Shown here: positions 1 through 10,407 of the stretch, in pieces
How the letters are laid out: the number at the start of each line of letters is the position of its first letter
Position numbering within the stretch: the stretch's first letter is position 1
From: Plicaturopsis crispa FD-325 SS-3
Taxonomy: Eukaryota; Basidiomycota; Agaricomycetes; Amylocorticiales; Amylocorticiaceae
NCBI GenBank assembly: GCA_000827205.1
Contig: KN832567.1
Span: forward strand, 199,212-263,211
Length of the DNA: 64,000 nucleotides
Reading direction: 5' to 3'
Notes under the pieces: model-generated
What the model was told of the DNA's origin: nothing
What the model saw: only the letters and a program-made list of their open reading frames with translations
The model's database searches: none
Translations under genes and position numbers: made by a program

Positions 1-145
1 GACTTGAAGCCTGAAGTCTTAAATGGCCGGGGATCCGAGGAGTCGATATCGTGAATTCTGGGTACGGATGGAATGTACACGAGAGCACTGGACAGCATTG
101 GAAAGCAGGAGCGATAGCAAGACGGAGAACGAATGAAAATTTTGT

Positions 146-1273
146 CTAATAGACTGGCGTATAAGAACTGTCGATACCATCTGACAACAGACAGTCAGTA
201 CAAAGCTTGCGAAACGATGTGGTACTCACTGAAAGGGGGGCGTTTCTTTGACATCCTCCTCGGAAGCTGATGTATACGTTGTCTAGTCGCGTCAAAGTCG
301 ACTTGCTTCCCTGCAACAACATCGGCATGGTATTCGAGGACTATCTTCTGCACGTATTCGAAATTGAGATCGATGTCCTCTTTGTTGATGCCTAGGAGGA
401 GTGCATCGAGAATTTGTTGGGATGGGTACCATTTCTTCGGGCAGGGTGTACTACCAATAAGAACCGAAGGCGGCCGCACTAGAATTGAGTACTTGTCAGT
501 TGCAATCGCAACTTGGAACAGAACGGGCCAGAAGGAATGACGCACCGACAGGCCAGAAGTTCATGTCAAGCCCGCAAACCAGCGTATATCTACAGACCAG
601 ATTCGTTGGCCTTCTTTCGCCCACGTGCAGATTGCCATCCCAGTTGCAGGAATGTGTCGCTATGTCGTCAAAATCGATAAGACGGTATCTGTCATCACGA
701 CAGACGACGTTCCGCTCCGCGAAGTCGCATAACCCATAGCCTTCATCGTGAAGTGTTTTCACAAGTTGCATGATTTTCAGTCTGATAAACATGATTTCAG
801 TCATCTGTAAACATCAACATTGGTCACGGCAGTACGCACTTGACATCGGCCGGTAGCCCATAAAAGCTTGGAACGGGGTCCCCGCAGTCCTCCAGCACGA
901 GACAGCATACTTTTTCTTCGCTATCGTCGGAGGATTGGTAGAAACCGTAATAATGCGGAATGACGGTGCCTTGCAGCCTGACCAAGTTGGCTTGGTAGAC
1001 ATCCGCCTCGGCCTCGAGATCGATGTACGAGCTGTGTCTGCGTGGATGGTAGACCGATCGCTTGAGGATGACCTGCTGGCCATCTATCGAGGCGCGGTAC
1101 ACAATAGAGTGCGTGCTCTCGTGGATGGTGTGGAGAATGGTAGCTGTGGTGCACGGGGTAGCAGCCATTGCGCGAGTACGAGTAGCATGCCGAGGATTTA
1201 ATAGAGAATATATCTTTCCCGACCTAGGGATCTTGAATTCGAGTTTGGAGAATTCGGCGACTGCGTGAGCCAT
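146..1273 (-). CDS. Atypical protein-kinase-like gene (copy A)
   Basis: Kinase-fold protein of a family with seven members in this window. Exon 1 (1273-840) starts MAHAVAEF and carries the VILK lysine and a DLEAEADVY helix C. Exon 2 starts at 781 after a short intron and holds the catalytic loop HDEGYGLCDFAERNVV (Asp and Asn five residues apart, as in HRDxxxxN) and a metal-binding LIDFDD in place of DFG. Exon 3 holds RPPSVLIG followed by a helical C-lobe. The last splice and stop are uncertain; a short exon ending at 146 is the best guess. All key catalytic residues are present. It is transcribed head-to-head with the PD-(D/E)XK-like gene at 2170. It is about 98.5% identical to copy D over 391-1304. 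Substrate unknown; an APH/RIO-type small-molecule kinase is also possible. Confidence 0.75.
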
Positions 1274-2169
1274 AGTTGCGAAAGTGAAAAGGTACTACTT
1301 AGGACGATGGGCTGTTATAAGTAGGTTGAAGTTGTGTGCAAGGTTTGGTGGCGTTCGCGTCGAACATGGCACATGCCATCAACAGCACGTGGAAACAGCT
1401 CGTTTTGGAAAGAGAGCGGTTTGTTCATTTCTTTGTTTTCCTTTGGAATGCTCGCTATCTTGTCGACGTCGCTATCTCAGCCGGTTCTAATTGTTGTTCA
1501 GAAATGAGCGCCGTGGCAGCCGCGGGGCGGTTTGGGATACCGTTCATTTCGGTTAACCCCACCAAGATAAGCACGAATTGTTCAGCACTGTGGGTGCATA
1601 GAGGCGCTTGTGGATTTTCGGTAGTATGTTTTTTGTTTCCATTGTTTCCCTTATCCGAATTATCAGGCTGGGCCTGCCTTGTTTACATTTTCCCTCCTGA
1701 TCGCTTGTGTCACGGTACCCTTTCCATTTGTTCCTCGATTTGTCTAGTCTGGGAGTACTTATCTTTGCTTTGCCCGAATCTAGGCAAAAGGGTCCCCTCC
1801 GCGGATTCATGCCTTCTTTTCACCGTATGGACGTCTGAAGCCTCTCGCTTTTGACGTTGTCTCCGAAAAGACGCTGCGTGACGCATCGTGGCATCTTGCT
1901 CTATCGGAGCGCACAAGGCGTCCAGATGTAGAGCTTCGCAGTTCACCACTACCCGGTCAACATGATCGATTGTTCTTCGGTGAGTAAAGCACTGCCTTTT
2001 GTTATCGTATTTGCTCCGTAATCACAATCACAATTGTATACCGAGCAGCAGGGACTCGTATATCAATGCGACGAAAAGAAATCTCATGTACCTCATCGCA
2101 TCGCCACGCAGCGCATCGCAGAGAGCCCATTCATTATCTTAGCCCTACTCTCTCCATCCATTCATCACG
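1274..2169. promoter_or_regulatory. Divergent promoter region, kinase-like / nuclease-like pair
   Basis: This 896-base stretch lies between two divergent start codons, at 1273 (minus) and 2170 (plus). I found no convincing coding frame. It must hold both 5' untranslated regions and promoters. The equivalent gap at the other divergent pair (36544-37430) is 887 bases long, but I could not see clear sequence similarity between the two by eye. Confidence 0.5.
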
Positions 2170-3428
2170 ATGAGGGTCAAACTATTTGACCTTCTAGATA
2201 TCGCTCCACCATTTCCTCGGCCTAAAATGTGGAGCCCGACAACGGCGAGCAGCACCCGCGATGTAGCCGCCTTCGAGTATGGCTACGACTTGACTGAACG
2301 ACTTGATGGTATCGTTTACCAGCAAACTCTTGCCTCCCAGCTTCTCGTCGAGGCCCGGGAATTGGTTGATCACCTGGAGATCGACGACCAAATCCCGGAG
2401 CAGGCTTGGTGGTATTCCAAAGTGTCTCCCAAAAAGAGCCACTCGGGAATGCCTAACAAGGTCCACAGCGAAGCCGACAGCAGAAAATGGTTTGAACATG
2501 TGTTCAGCTTCCCCGCCCTATGTGGTATTCGCGCCTTTTGCAGTGACTCACTCGACGAGGCCTCAAATCCTTTCGAAATTTGGCCGGTTATCAAATCTTG
2601 TCACGGCAAACGCAGTTTTCCGACACCTGATCTAGTGCTCGTCCAAGGCTGGATCGGCGTACTTGAGGAGATAGACGTCGCGACGATAGAGCTGAAGACG
2701 GACAATTCCCTCCCGCTGAACTTGTTCATAGACATCCAGGACCCACGAATCGAAACCGATGAACTTGGTAGTATTGTGGTGCCTTTCGATTGGCCGGTCG
2801 ATGACGGGACGCCTGTCCCAAAACAAACCAGGATCCTGGTGCAAGTGAGCCTTTTCACTCACCTTTTCGATTCACAGACAGTCTCCCTCAACTAATTTCA
2901 CCAGGTCTTTTCCCAGATGATCAAGTACAAGGTCCAGTACGCCATCCTCTCCTCCTACATTGCGACCACATTCTTCTATCTCGAACGCATCGCCGAAAAG
3001 AACATATTGTACATCTCCGAAACTTACGACTCGGCCACGCTGACCCCAGCACTGGTATTCTCCTGGATGGCAGGGTCCTTGGGACTCATTCCAAACTCCG
3101 AGTTTGCCCTCTCAAAGCCTAATATGTCGTACATGCATGGGCGGCTGCCTGAGTGGTCATCATGTGGGCCTCGCATCGAGTAAGTGTTCACAATATCGCT
3201 CACGTTGATACCTAGCCATGTCCTAACAACAGTGTTAAGCATTGTTGACCTCGCACTGGCAGCTAACGCCGATGAGGCTACACCCAAAGCACCGCGAAAG
3301 ATAGCCGAAACATTGGTTAGGTTGAGGCACCTTCGGGGGGATGGGGCTGGCGACGATAGTGGTATGGACACCACCCCGACCAAAGCGGGACGCAGTCGCT
3401 CGACTGCAAGGGGAGCGAAACGCTCCTA

Positions 3429-3441
3429 GAAATGTAGCCGC
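3429..3441. repeat. LINE target-site duplication, left copy
   Basis: The 13-base string gaaatgtagccgc occurs here, just before the LINE 5' end, and again at 10395-10407 directly after the poly(A) tract. This marks target-primed insertion into the tail of the nuclease-like gene. Confidence 0.9.
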
Positions 3442-3587
3442 GCTTGCAGCGAACCACCATCATCTCAGCCGGCACCCCAAGGACCCCGGCTCAACTCTAG
3501 GCGACATCTCGACACCAGGCGTCGAACTGGGCATCTAAAGACTTAGCTAGCTTATATACAAACGTCTAGAGAGCATAGTTCCTCAGG

Positions 3588-5324
3588 ATGAGCCTCGTAC
3601 GACGCTCAACGGGGGGAGCGGACAAAGCAAAAGTGCCAGCAGGGCCTCCGACAGTACCGCGACAGTCGGACCCCGGAAAGCCGCGCGCACGGTCAAGCAC
3701 TGCGAGCGACGAGGGAGACGACCTCGACGTGCTGGAGGCTAAGGATAACCTGAATAAACTAGCACTCGTTCCCAAAGGTGAAGTCTACACAGTTCAAACC
3801 TTAGTGACCACTCTGCTCCATATTGCGAACATGCCGAAGGCCACTGGACCCATCACCACAGCGGTCCAATCAGTAGCGACCGTCTTGAGAGCCATCGACA
3901 ACCAGAACAGAGCCGACAGTATATCTCGATCCATTAAGGACCGACTCCTGGACACGCTAAAGCCGTTATACGACACCATCAACACAATCGAGACTTACTC
4001 AGAGACCATCGCCGATTCCGCGACGGACATTGCTGGGACGCTGGCCGAGGCCCAGGAAAAACAAGAGGAACTGCACAAGACGATAGTAAAGGCCACGGGC
4101 GACATGCAGATGAAGGTCCTAGGCGCGGGCACTGAAATCTCAGCCCACGTACTGGAGCTCGCAACCAAACAAGCAGACAAAATCACGGACGTGTCAGCTC
4201 GTCTCAACGAGACGGCCACATCATACCGCGACGCTCTGGCTAGAGCACCCCAGTCCAAGCAGCCGAGCTCTCAAGCCCCCGACTATGCTTTCCAGCGCGC
4301 TCAGGCCAGGGAAATCGCCAGGGCGCGTCAACTCCTAATCGACGTTCCCGAGGGCGAGGCAGCCGATACGATAGGCAAGCTCACCTTCAAGGAACTCATC
4401 GAGAAGGCGAACGCAGCGTTGAGGAAGATGGACATCGGTGAGTCCTCCATTTTCTCCTTCATGAGCGTGTCGCGCTTGGAGAATGGGGGGCTACTTTTCG
4501 AGATGTCGTCGGCGGAGGCGTCAGACTGGCTCAGAGCGGCTGGTCGCAGAGAAGAGTTCCTAAGGAACTTCCAACCGTCAAGTGTTCTCAAGGAACGCTA
4601 CTACACGGTCATGGCCGCCTTTGTCCCACTAACCTTCAAGCCCGAAAACGAGGCCGAACTGCGCAACGTGGAACAAGTTAACGGCTTACCGGACGAATCG
4701 CTCACGCGAGCGCGGTGGATCAAACCCAAGAACAGACGAAGCGCACAGCAGATATGCGGGCACCTGATGCTCACGTTCAGCTCCCCGCACCCGGCGAACG
4801 AGGCGTTATCGAACGGCCTCTACATCGAACAGAAGAAAGTGTACGCGACCAAGACCAAGAAGGAACCGATACGGTGCTTGAAATGCCAGCGCTACGGGCA
4901 CCTGGCCGCAAAGTGCTCGGCCAAGAACGACATTTGCGGGACGTGCGGACAGGAAGGACACCGCGCGTCGACCTGCTCCTCCACGGGCCGTCCCTACTGC
5001 GCGTCGTGCAGGGACCACTCGCATTCCAGCTGGGATAGAGCCTGCCCCTGTTTCCAGCAGAGGTGCCACGATATTGACGTGCGCTGCCAGGAGAACAGCA
5101 TGCCCTATTACCCGACCGACGAGGCCTGGACCCACGTCAGCGAGCCCCCGAAGTCCCAGCCATATCGCAGGCCGACGCGCTCACCATCGCCGGCCCCGCC
5201 ACAGGGTTCCCAGCAGCTGCGCCAGACGACCCTACGTTTCGGATCGCGGCTCGGGACTCCCGCGACAGACTGGTACGAGGACGCTGAGCGACACTTTCAC
5301 GGCTCCTCGCGCGCCCGATCGTAA
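3588..5324 (+). CDS. LINE ORF1, Gag-like nucleic-acid-binding protein
   Basis: This 578-residue protein would coat the element RNA in the ribonucleoprotein. The N-terminal third is basic, Ser/Pro-rich and disordered. The middle (about residues 90-210) is predicted helical, with heptad-like spacing. Near residues 430-490 come retroviral-type zinc knuckles: CLKCQRYGHLAAKC is a clear CCHC box, followed by CGTCGQEGHRASTC and a third, looser Cys/His cluster (CASCRDHSHSSWDRAC). The tail is Pro/Ser/Arg-rich. The stop codon overlaps the start of ORF2 (taatg at 5322-5326). Knuckle number and order match ORF1 proteins of Tad/I-type LINEs. Confidence 0.88.
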   Translation: MSLVRRSTGGADKAKVPAGPPTVPRQSDPGKPRARSSTASDEGDDLDVLEAKDNLNKLALVPKGEVYTVQTLVTTLLHIANMPKATGPITTAVQSVATVLRAIDNQNRADSISRSIKDRLLDTLKPLYDTINTIETYSETIADSATDIAGTLAEAQEKQEELHKTIVKATGDMQMKVLGAGTEISAHVLELATKQADKITDVSARLNETATSYRDALARAPQSKQPSSQAPDYAFQRAQAREIARARQLLIDVPEGEAADTIGKLTFKELIEKANAALRKMDIGESSIFSFMSVSRLENGGLLFEMSSAEASDWLRAAGRREEFLRNFQPSSVLKERYYTVMAAFVPLTFKPENEAELRNVEQVNGLPDESLTRARWIKPKNRRSAQQICGHLMLTFSSPHPANEALSNGLYIEQKKVYATKTKKEPIRCLKCQRYGHLAAKCSAKNDICGTCGQEGHRASTCSSTGRPYCASCRDHSHSSWDRACPCFQQRCHDIDVRCQENSMPYYPTDEAWTHVSEPPKSQPYRRPTRSPSPAPPQGSQQLRQTTLRFGSRLGTPATDWYEDAERHFHGSSRARS

Positions 5325-8300
5325 TGCCGGACATTGAAGACCATCCGCCGTTGCGACTCAAGATCTGGCAGCAAAATCTCAACAAATCCAAGAGGGCCCA
5401 CTTCGACCTGATCAACTCCGCGTACCACAAGGATTACGACATCCTCGCGCTTCAAGAACCGTACATAGATGCGCTAGGTAACACAAAAGCTAACCCCAAG
5501 TGGCGGGTTGTATACCCCTCGTCGCACCCGGCCGACGGTTCTACTGTAAGATCTGTATTACTAGTCAACACCAGACTCGACACCAACCACTGGCGACAAC
5601 TGTCGGTACCCTCGAACGACATCACGGCCATCCAGTTCACCGGCGAATTTGGTACGATGTCCCTCATTAACGTTTATAACGACTGTACGCACTCTCGGAC
5701 ACTGGACCTCCTCGACCGCCACATCGCAGCCAATATACGGACGCTACGACCAAGGGACTCGGACCATATGATCTGGCTAGGCGACTTCAATAGGCACCAC
5801 CCGCTATGGGACGATCCGGTAGTCAACAATCACCTCTTCACGGCAGCTGCGCTTCGGGACGCCCAAGTGCTCATTGAACTGGTGGCCGACTTCGACATGG
5901 CGATGGCACTCCCAGGGAAGATCCCCACCCTCGAGGTTATGACCACCAAAAACTGGACGCGCCCGGACAACGTGTGGTGCACGGCAAATACGACTGACTG
6001 CTTCACGGGCTGCTACACGGAGCCGAGACTACGAGGACCTGGTACCGACCACGTACCGATCATCAGTGTCCTCGACATCCCGGTACCACAGGCAGCTACG
6101 TCAGAATCGTATAACTTCAGGATGACTGATTGGGACGACTTCCGAGACGAGCTGGAGGCCCGTCTGGGTGACATCAGTGGACCGAATCGCCTCACGACGG
6201 AGGAGGACTTCCAACGAGCGGCAGACGAGCTGACCGGAGCCATCCAGGACACGATACGCACCACGGTACCAGAGTCTAAGCCATGTCCTCACTCGAGGCG
6301 CTGGTGGAGCAAGGAGCTGTCCGATCTCAAATGGAGGAAGAACCGTCTCGAAAACGAGTCTTACAAGAATCGGCGCCTCCAGGACCACCCGATACATGTG
6401 GAATGCCGCCAAGTCCGCAACGCTTACGGGGAAGCAATCCTGAAAGCGAAAACTCAGCACTGGACCGAGTGGCTCGAGGAAGCATCCGAGAGGGACCTCT
6501 GGATCGCAAACCGGTACATCTCGAACCCCTCGGGCGACGGGGGCAAGACTAGGATTCCGACACTCAAGGTCAAGCGGGCGGATGGATCCGTCGAGGAAGT
6601 TGCCACAAACGAGCAAAAGAGCAAAGAATTCGCCAAGTGCTTCTTCCCGCCGCCGCCCCAGCACTCCACTGTCGACCCGAGCTTCGAATACCCACCCCCG
6701 GTAGCACGCATGCAGAAGATCACGCGCGAGCAGATTCGTCGCCACGTCACGAAGCTCACCGCGCACAAGGCCCCGGGGGTCGACGAGATTCCGAATATCG
6801 TCTTGAAAGAATGCATCGAGCTCCTGCTCGACTATCTCTTCTACTTATTTCAGGCGGTTTTTGATCTCAACACGTACTACGCCCCCTGGAAGGACTTCAT
6901 CACCATCGTACTACGCAAGCCTGGGCGTCCCGACTACACCATACCGAAGGCCTATCGCCCCATTGCCCTCCTCAACACCACCGCGAAGCTTCTCACGTCC
7001 ATCGTCACAGAACATCTCACATTTATCTGCGAGAAGCACGGTGTCCTTCCACCCAACCACTTTGGCGGCCGCCCAGGCCGCACGACCACGGACTCTATGC
7101 AGCTGATTGTGCAGAGGATCAAGGACGCGTGGCGGAACAAAAAGGTAGTCTCAATCCTTTTTCAGGATATCGAGGGCGCATTCCCGAATGCGGTGAAGGA
7201 CAGGCTACTTCACAACATGAAGAAGCGAGGGATTCCACAAGGGTATGTCGACTTCGTTGACAGGATGCTGACTGGCAGGAGGACCAAGCTCAAGTTCGAC
7301 GACTATACCTCGTTCTGGACCGCAATCATAAACGGGATCGGCCAGGGCGACCCGATCTCGATGATTATCTTCCTCTTTTTCAACGCCGACATCCTCGACA
7401 TCGTTCACTCGAAGGACGAAGACGCTACGGCGTTTGTGGACGACACTGCGATCATTGCGATAGGGACCACGTTCCGAGACACTCATGCAAAGCTCAACAA
7501 CATGATGGATCGCCCCTCGGGCTGCTTCGCATGGTCAAGGGACCACAACTCAAGGTTTGAGACGAACAAGTTTGCACTGATCGACTTTGACAAGAGACGA
7601 CTCCCGGACCCGAACAATCCGAACAAGACCGTCCTGAGGCGACGATTTCCACTAACACTCTCCGATGGCACCACACTCAACCCAGTGGCTTCGCACAAGT
7701 TCCTCGGCGTCCACTTCAATCAAGAACTGTCGTGGCGGGAGCACGTCGGTAAGGTAGTCGGAAAGGTAACGAAGTGGACACTTAGCTTCAAGCGTCTAGC
7801 CCGGCCCTCCACCGGGATCCCACAGAGGTATATGGGCCAGCTATACAAGGCGGTCGTCATCCCGAAAATGACCTACGCAGCGGACGTGTGGTTTACGCCG
7901 GTCCACAAAGCATCGGGGAACGCTAAGAAGATGAGCGGCTCAGTATGGGTGGTGAAGGAGCTCGAGAAGATTCAGCGTATGGCGGCAATCGCAATCACGG
8001 GGGCACTGCGATCGACGGCAAACGACACCCTCAACCTCCTTGCGAACTTACCCCCGGTCGGCCTCATCCTCGAGAAGGCGTGCCATCGAGCGGCGATACG
8101 TATGTCGTCCCTTCCAGAGACTCACCCGTTATTCAAGGTAGTACGGCGTACATCCCGCCGCTTCGTAAAGCGGCACCGATCTCCCCTCCACTTCCTCTTC
8201 CACATCTTCGACCTTCACCCAGACCAGATCGAGATCATTCGACCGTCGCGCACTGCCCCAGGGTACAAAAGGGCGTTCAACACGTTCATCGCAGAAACTC

Positions 8301-9286
8301 GAGCTGAGACGGAGGAGAATGATGCGGCCTCGACGGCGCGGATAAAGATATATACGGATGGGTCGGGGCTGGAGGGTCAAGCAGGAGCGGCAGCAATCCT
8401 CATGAAGGATGGGGAACTGCAGGGTAAGCTCCGTTACCACCTTGGACCACTGACCAGACACAACACGTACGAGGGAGAAGCCATCGGCGTCACCCTCGGG
8501 CTCGAGCTCCTGCGAAGGCAGGGCAGAATCCGGGGGCCAGTCCTCCTCAGTCTCGACAACACCTCCGTCATCACCGCCTCCAACAACACCAAGGCGAAAT
8601 CGGGGCAGTGGATCCTCGACACGATTTTGGAGCAGACGAGGAGCATCAAACGGGGAGCTGGGCATGGTTATCGGCTCGACATCAGGTGGATTTCGGGGCA
8701 CACAGGGGTGGAGGGCAACGAGATAGTGGATGAGGAGGCGAAGAGAGCGGCTCAGGGCGAGAGTAGCAGGGCAAATTTGCTCCCACCGCACTTGCGACCG
8801 CCCAGCGGTGAGATCCCGGTCAGTACATCCGCACTGAAGCAGGATTTTGCAGCGAAGCTTGCAGAACGGTGGCGCGCGGACTGGGAGGCATCACCGCGAT
8901 TCACCCGACAGAACGCCATCGACGACTCACAACCATCCCCCAAATTCCAACGACTAACACGAGACCTACCGAGGCGTCACACCAGCGTCCTCGTCCAACT
9001 CCGTACCGGTCACATCGGGCTCAACAGCTACCTTCACAGGATCGGTAAGGAGGACAGCGACACCTGTCCTACGTGTAAGGAGGCTCCAGAGACAGTCCAC
9101 CACTTCCTATTCGAATGCCCGACTTGGCGTCACGAGCGCTTCAAACTGGAGCGCGAACTAGGGCGCGACGCATCCTCGATGTCATACCTCCACACCGACA
9201 AGAAGGGTATCCGAGCGCTACTGAAATATGTTCACACGACGGGCCGACTCAAAGCTACATTCGGTGATGTTCTTCCCCCGGACTGA
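5324..9286 (+). CDS. LINE ORF2: endonuclease, reverse transcriptase, RNase H
   Basis: A 1320-residue polyprotein carrying out target-primed reverse transcription. Residues 1-240 are an APE-like endonuclease (LALQEPY with the catalytic Glu, WLGDFNRHHPLW, and GTDHVPI with the Asp-His pair). Roughly residues 480-760 are the reverse transcriptase, with LFQDIEGAF (block A Asp) and the active-site box AFVDDTAI (FVDD in place of the common FADD). Residues 1005-1140 are an RNase H domain starting IYTDGSGLEG, with the Glu in YEGEAIG and the Asp in LSLDNTSVI, then WISGHTGVEGNE. A C-terminal CPTCKEAPETVHHFLFEC motif closes the protein. All catalytic residues looked for are present and there is no internal stop. 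Confidence 0.93.
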   Translation: MPDIEDHPPLRLKIWQQNLNKSKRAHFDLINSAYHKDYDILALQEPYIDALGNTKANPKWRVVYPSSHPADGSTVRSVLLVNTRLDTNHWRQLSVPSNDITAIQFTGEFGTMSLINVYNDCTHSRTLDLLDRHIAANIRTLRPRDSDHMIWLGDFNRHHPLWDDPVVNNHLFTAAALRDAQVLIELVADFDMAMALPGKIPTLEVMTTKNWTRPDNVWCTANTTDCFTGCYTEPRLRGPGTDHVPIISVLDIPVPQAATSESYNFRMTDWDDFRDELEARLGDISGPNRLTTEEDFQRAADELTGAIQDTIRTTVPESKPCPHSRRWWSKELSDLKWRKNRLENESYKNRRLQDHPIHVECRQVRNAYGEAILKAKTQHWTEWLEEASERDLWIANRYISNPSGDGGKTRIPTLKVKRADGSVEEVATNEQKSKEFAKCFFPPPPQHSTVDPSFEYPPPVARMQKITREQIRRHVTKLTAHKAPGVDEIPNIVLKECIELLLDYLFYLFQAVFDLNTYYAPWKDFITIVLRKPGRPDYTIPKAYRPIALLNTTAKLLTSIVTEHLTFICEKHGVLPPNHFGGRPGRTTTDSMQLIVQRIKDAWRNKKVVSILFQDIEGAFPNAVKDRLLHNMKKRGIPQGYVDFVDRMLTGRRTKLKFDDYTSFWTAIINGIGQGDPISMIIFLFFNADILDIVHSKDEDATAFVDDTAIIAIGTTFRDTHAKLNNMMDRPSGCFAWSRDHNSRFETNKFALIDFDKRRLPDPNNPNKTVLRRRFPLTLSDGTTLNPVASHKFLGVHFNQELSWREHVGKVVGKVTKWTLSFKRLARPSTGIPQRYMGQLYKAVVIPKMTYAADVWFTPVHKASGNAKKMSGSVWVVKELEKIQRMAAIAITGALRSTANDTLNLLANLPPVGLILEKACHRAAIRMSSLPETHPLFKVVRRTSRRFVKRHRSPLHFLFHIFDLHPDQIEIIRPSRTAPGYKRAFNTFIAETRAETEENDAASTARIKIYTDGSGLEGQAGAAAILMKDGELQGKLRYHLGPLTRHNTYEGEAIGVTLGLELLRRQGRIRGPVLLSLDNTSVITASNNTKAKSGQWILDTILEQTRSIKRGAGHGYRLDIRWISGHTGVEGNEIVDEEAKRAAQGESSRANLLPPHLRPPSGEIPVSTSALKQDFAAKLAERWRADWEASPRFTRQNAIDDSQPSPKFQRLTRDLPRRHTSVLVQLRTGHIGLNSYLHRIGKEDSDTCPTCKEAPETVHHFLFECPTWRHERFKLERELGRDASSMSYLHTDKKGIRALLKYVHTTGRLKATFGDVLPPD

Positions 9287-9925
9287 ACCACATAACCTCG
9301 ATGATAATGCTCCTTACAGATCAGCTGTCCGCGATAACGAGCGAGAACAAAAGGTGATGTACCCGCACTCTCTCCCGGTTTTCGTCTCAGTAAAGGCACG
9401 GTTATATGCATTACAGATTCTCGCACAACGACACGGCAACACGACGACTCGAACCCTACCAATACTCTAATACACAACTATTTCGCCCGCTCTCGAGGGG
9501 GCCTTCGGGTTGCGCTGCGGCGTGGGGTTTTCAGGCTGGGCTGGGGTTAGGATGGTTGCAGAGTCTTTTCCTTTTCCTTTCATTTTCATTCACCTCCGCG
9601 CGTGCGGCTTCCTCTCGTGTCTACGCCCCTCGCGGGGCGTCGGGCACTTAACCGACAGACCCACAAAACGACGACATTCATTCGACGGAAGCTCGCGACA
9701 CCCCCCACGCATACACGAGGTGGCACAAACGGTCCTGGGAAAGGCCGGGCGGGTTAGTGGGTGTGGCGCGCCGGGGCTTCGTGCCCCCTCGCAGCTGAAT
9801 CTCGCGGCTCTGCGCTGTTGTCACTCGTAGGGGCGGAGGTTCTTAGGGGACAAAGGGGTCCCTTTTCGCACTACACTTGTAATGACCACCGTAGGGCTCT
9901 GCCCCATCGGTCAATAAATTGACAA
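9287..9925 (+). other. LINE 3' untranslated region
   Basis: Non-coding tail of the LINE between the ORF2 stop and the assembly gap. It holds G/T-rich stretches near 9500-9560 and a canonical aataaa at about 9913, a dozen bases before the gap, consistent with the element's own polyadenylation signal. Confidence 0.7.
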
Positions 9926-10342
9926 NNNNNNNNNNNNNNNNNNNNNNNNNNNNNNNNNNNNNNNNNNNNNNNNNNNNNNNNNNNNNNNNNNNNNNNNNNN
10001 NNNNNNNNNNNNNNNNNNNNNNNNNNNNNNNNNNNNNNNNNNNNNNNNNNNNNNNNNNNNNNNNNNNNNNNNNNNNNNNNNNNNNNNNNNNNNNNNNNNN
10101 NNNNNNNNNNNNNNNNNNNNNNNNNNNNNNNNNNNNNNNNNNNNNNNNNNNNNNNNNNNNNNNNNNNNNNNNNNNNNNNNNNNNNNNNNNNNNNNNNNNN
10201 NNNNNNNNNNNNNNNNNNNNNNNNNNNNNNNNNNNNNNNNNNNNNNNNNNNNNNNNNNNNNNNNNNNNNNNNNNNNNNNNNNNNNNNNNNNNNNNNNNNN
10301 NNNNNNNNNNNNNNNNNNNNNNNNNNNNNNNNNNNNNNNNNN
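9926..10342. other. Assembly gap (417 N), probably inside the LINE poly(A) tail
   Basis: The gap starts right after aataaattgacaa and ends in a run of A. No other element sequence is missing in the expected order, so the true content is probably mostly poly(A). Confidence 0.7.
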
Positions 10343-10394
<52 letters not shown>

Positions 10395-10396
<2 letters not shown>

Positions 10397-10407
10397 AATG
10401 TAGCCGC
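10395..10407. repeat. LINE target-site duplication, right copy
   Basis: gaaatgtagccgc, identical to 3429-3441, directly follows the A run. The host sequence resumes here with the low-complexity tail of the nuclease-like gene. Confidence 0.9.

Larger units (their letters stand above)
3442..10394 (+). mobile_element. Full-length non-LTR retrotransposon (LINE, Tad-like)
   Basis: The parts in order are: a 146-base 5' UTR; ORF1 (3588-5324); ORF2 (5324-9286); a 3' UTR with an aataaa signal near 9913; an assembly gap; a run of 52 A (10343-10394). It is flanked by identical 13-base target-site duplications. Both frames are open along their whole length. An APE-type endonuclease, reverse transcriptase, RNase H and C-terminal zinc motif in one ORF2 are the known make-up of the Tad1-type clade in fungi. 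Identical target duplications and intact frames point to a young, possibly still competent insertion. The clade assignment rests on architecture, not on a tree. Confidence 0.9.

Noticed and set aside
1336-1949. Coding frames in the first divergent promoter region
   Set aside because: Frames on both strands overlap one another, show no motif, and have no counterpart in the matching region at 36544-37430.
3180-3215. A possible 36-base intron that would remove the TAA in the nuclease-like gene
   Set aside because: It is shorter than every other intron here, and the protein similarity to the paralogue continues straight through it, so a Tyr-to-stop change fits better.
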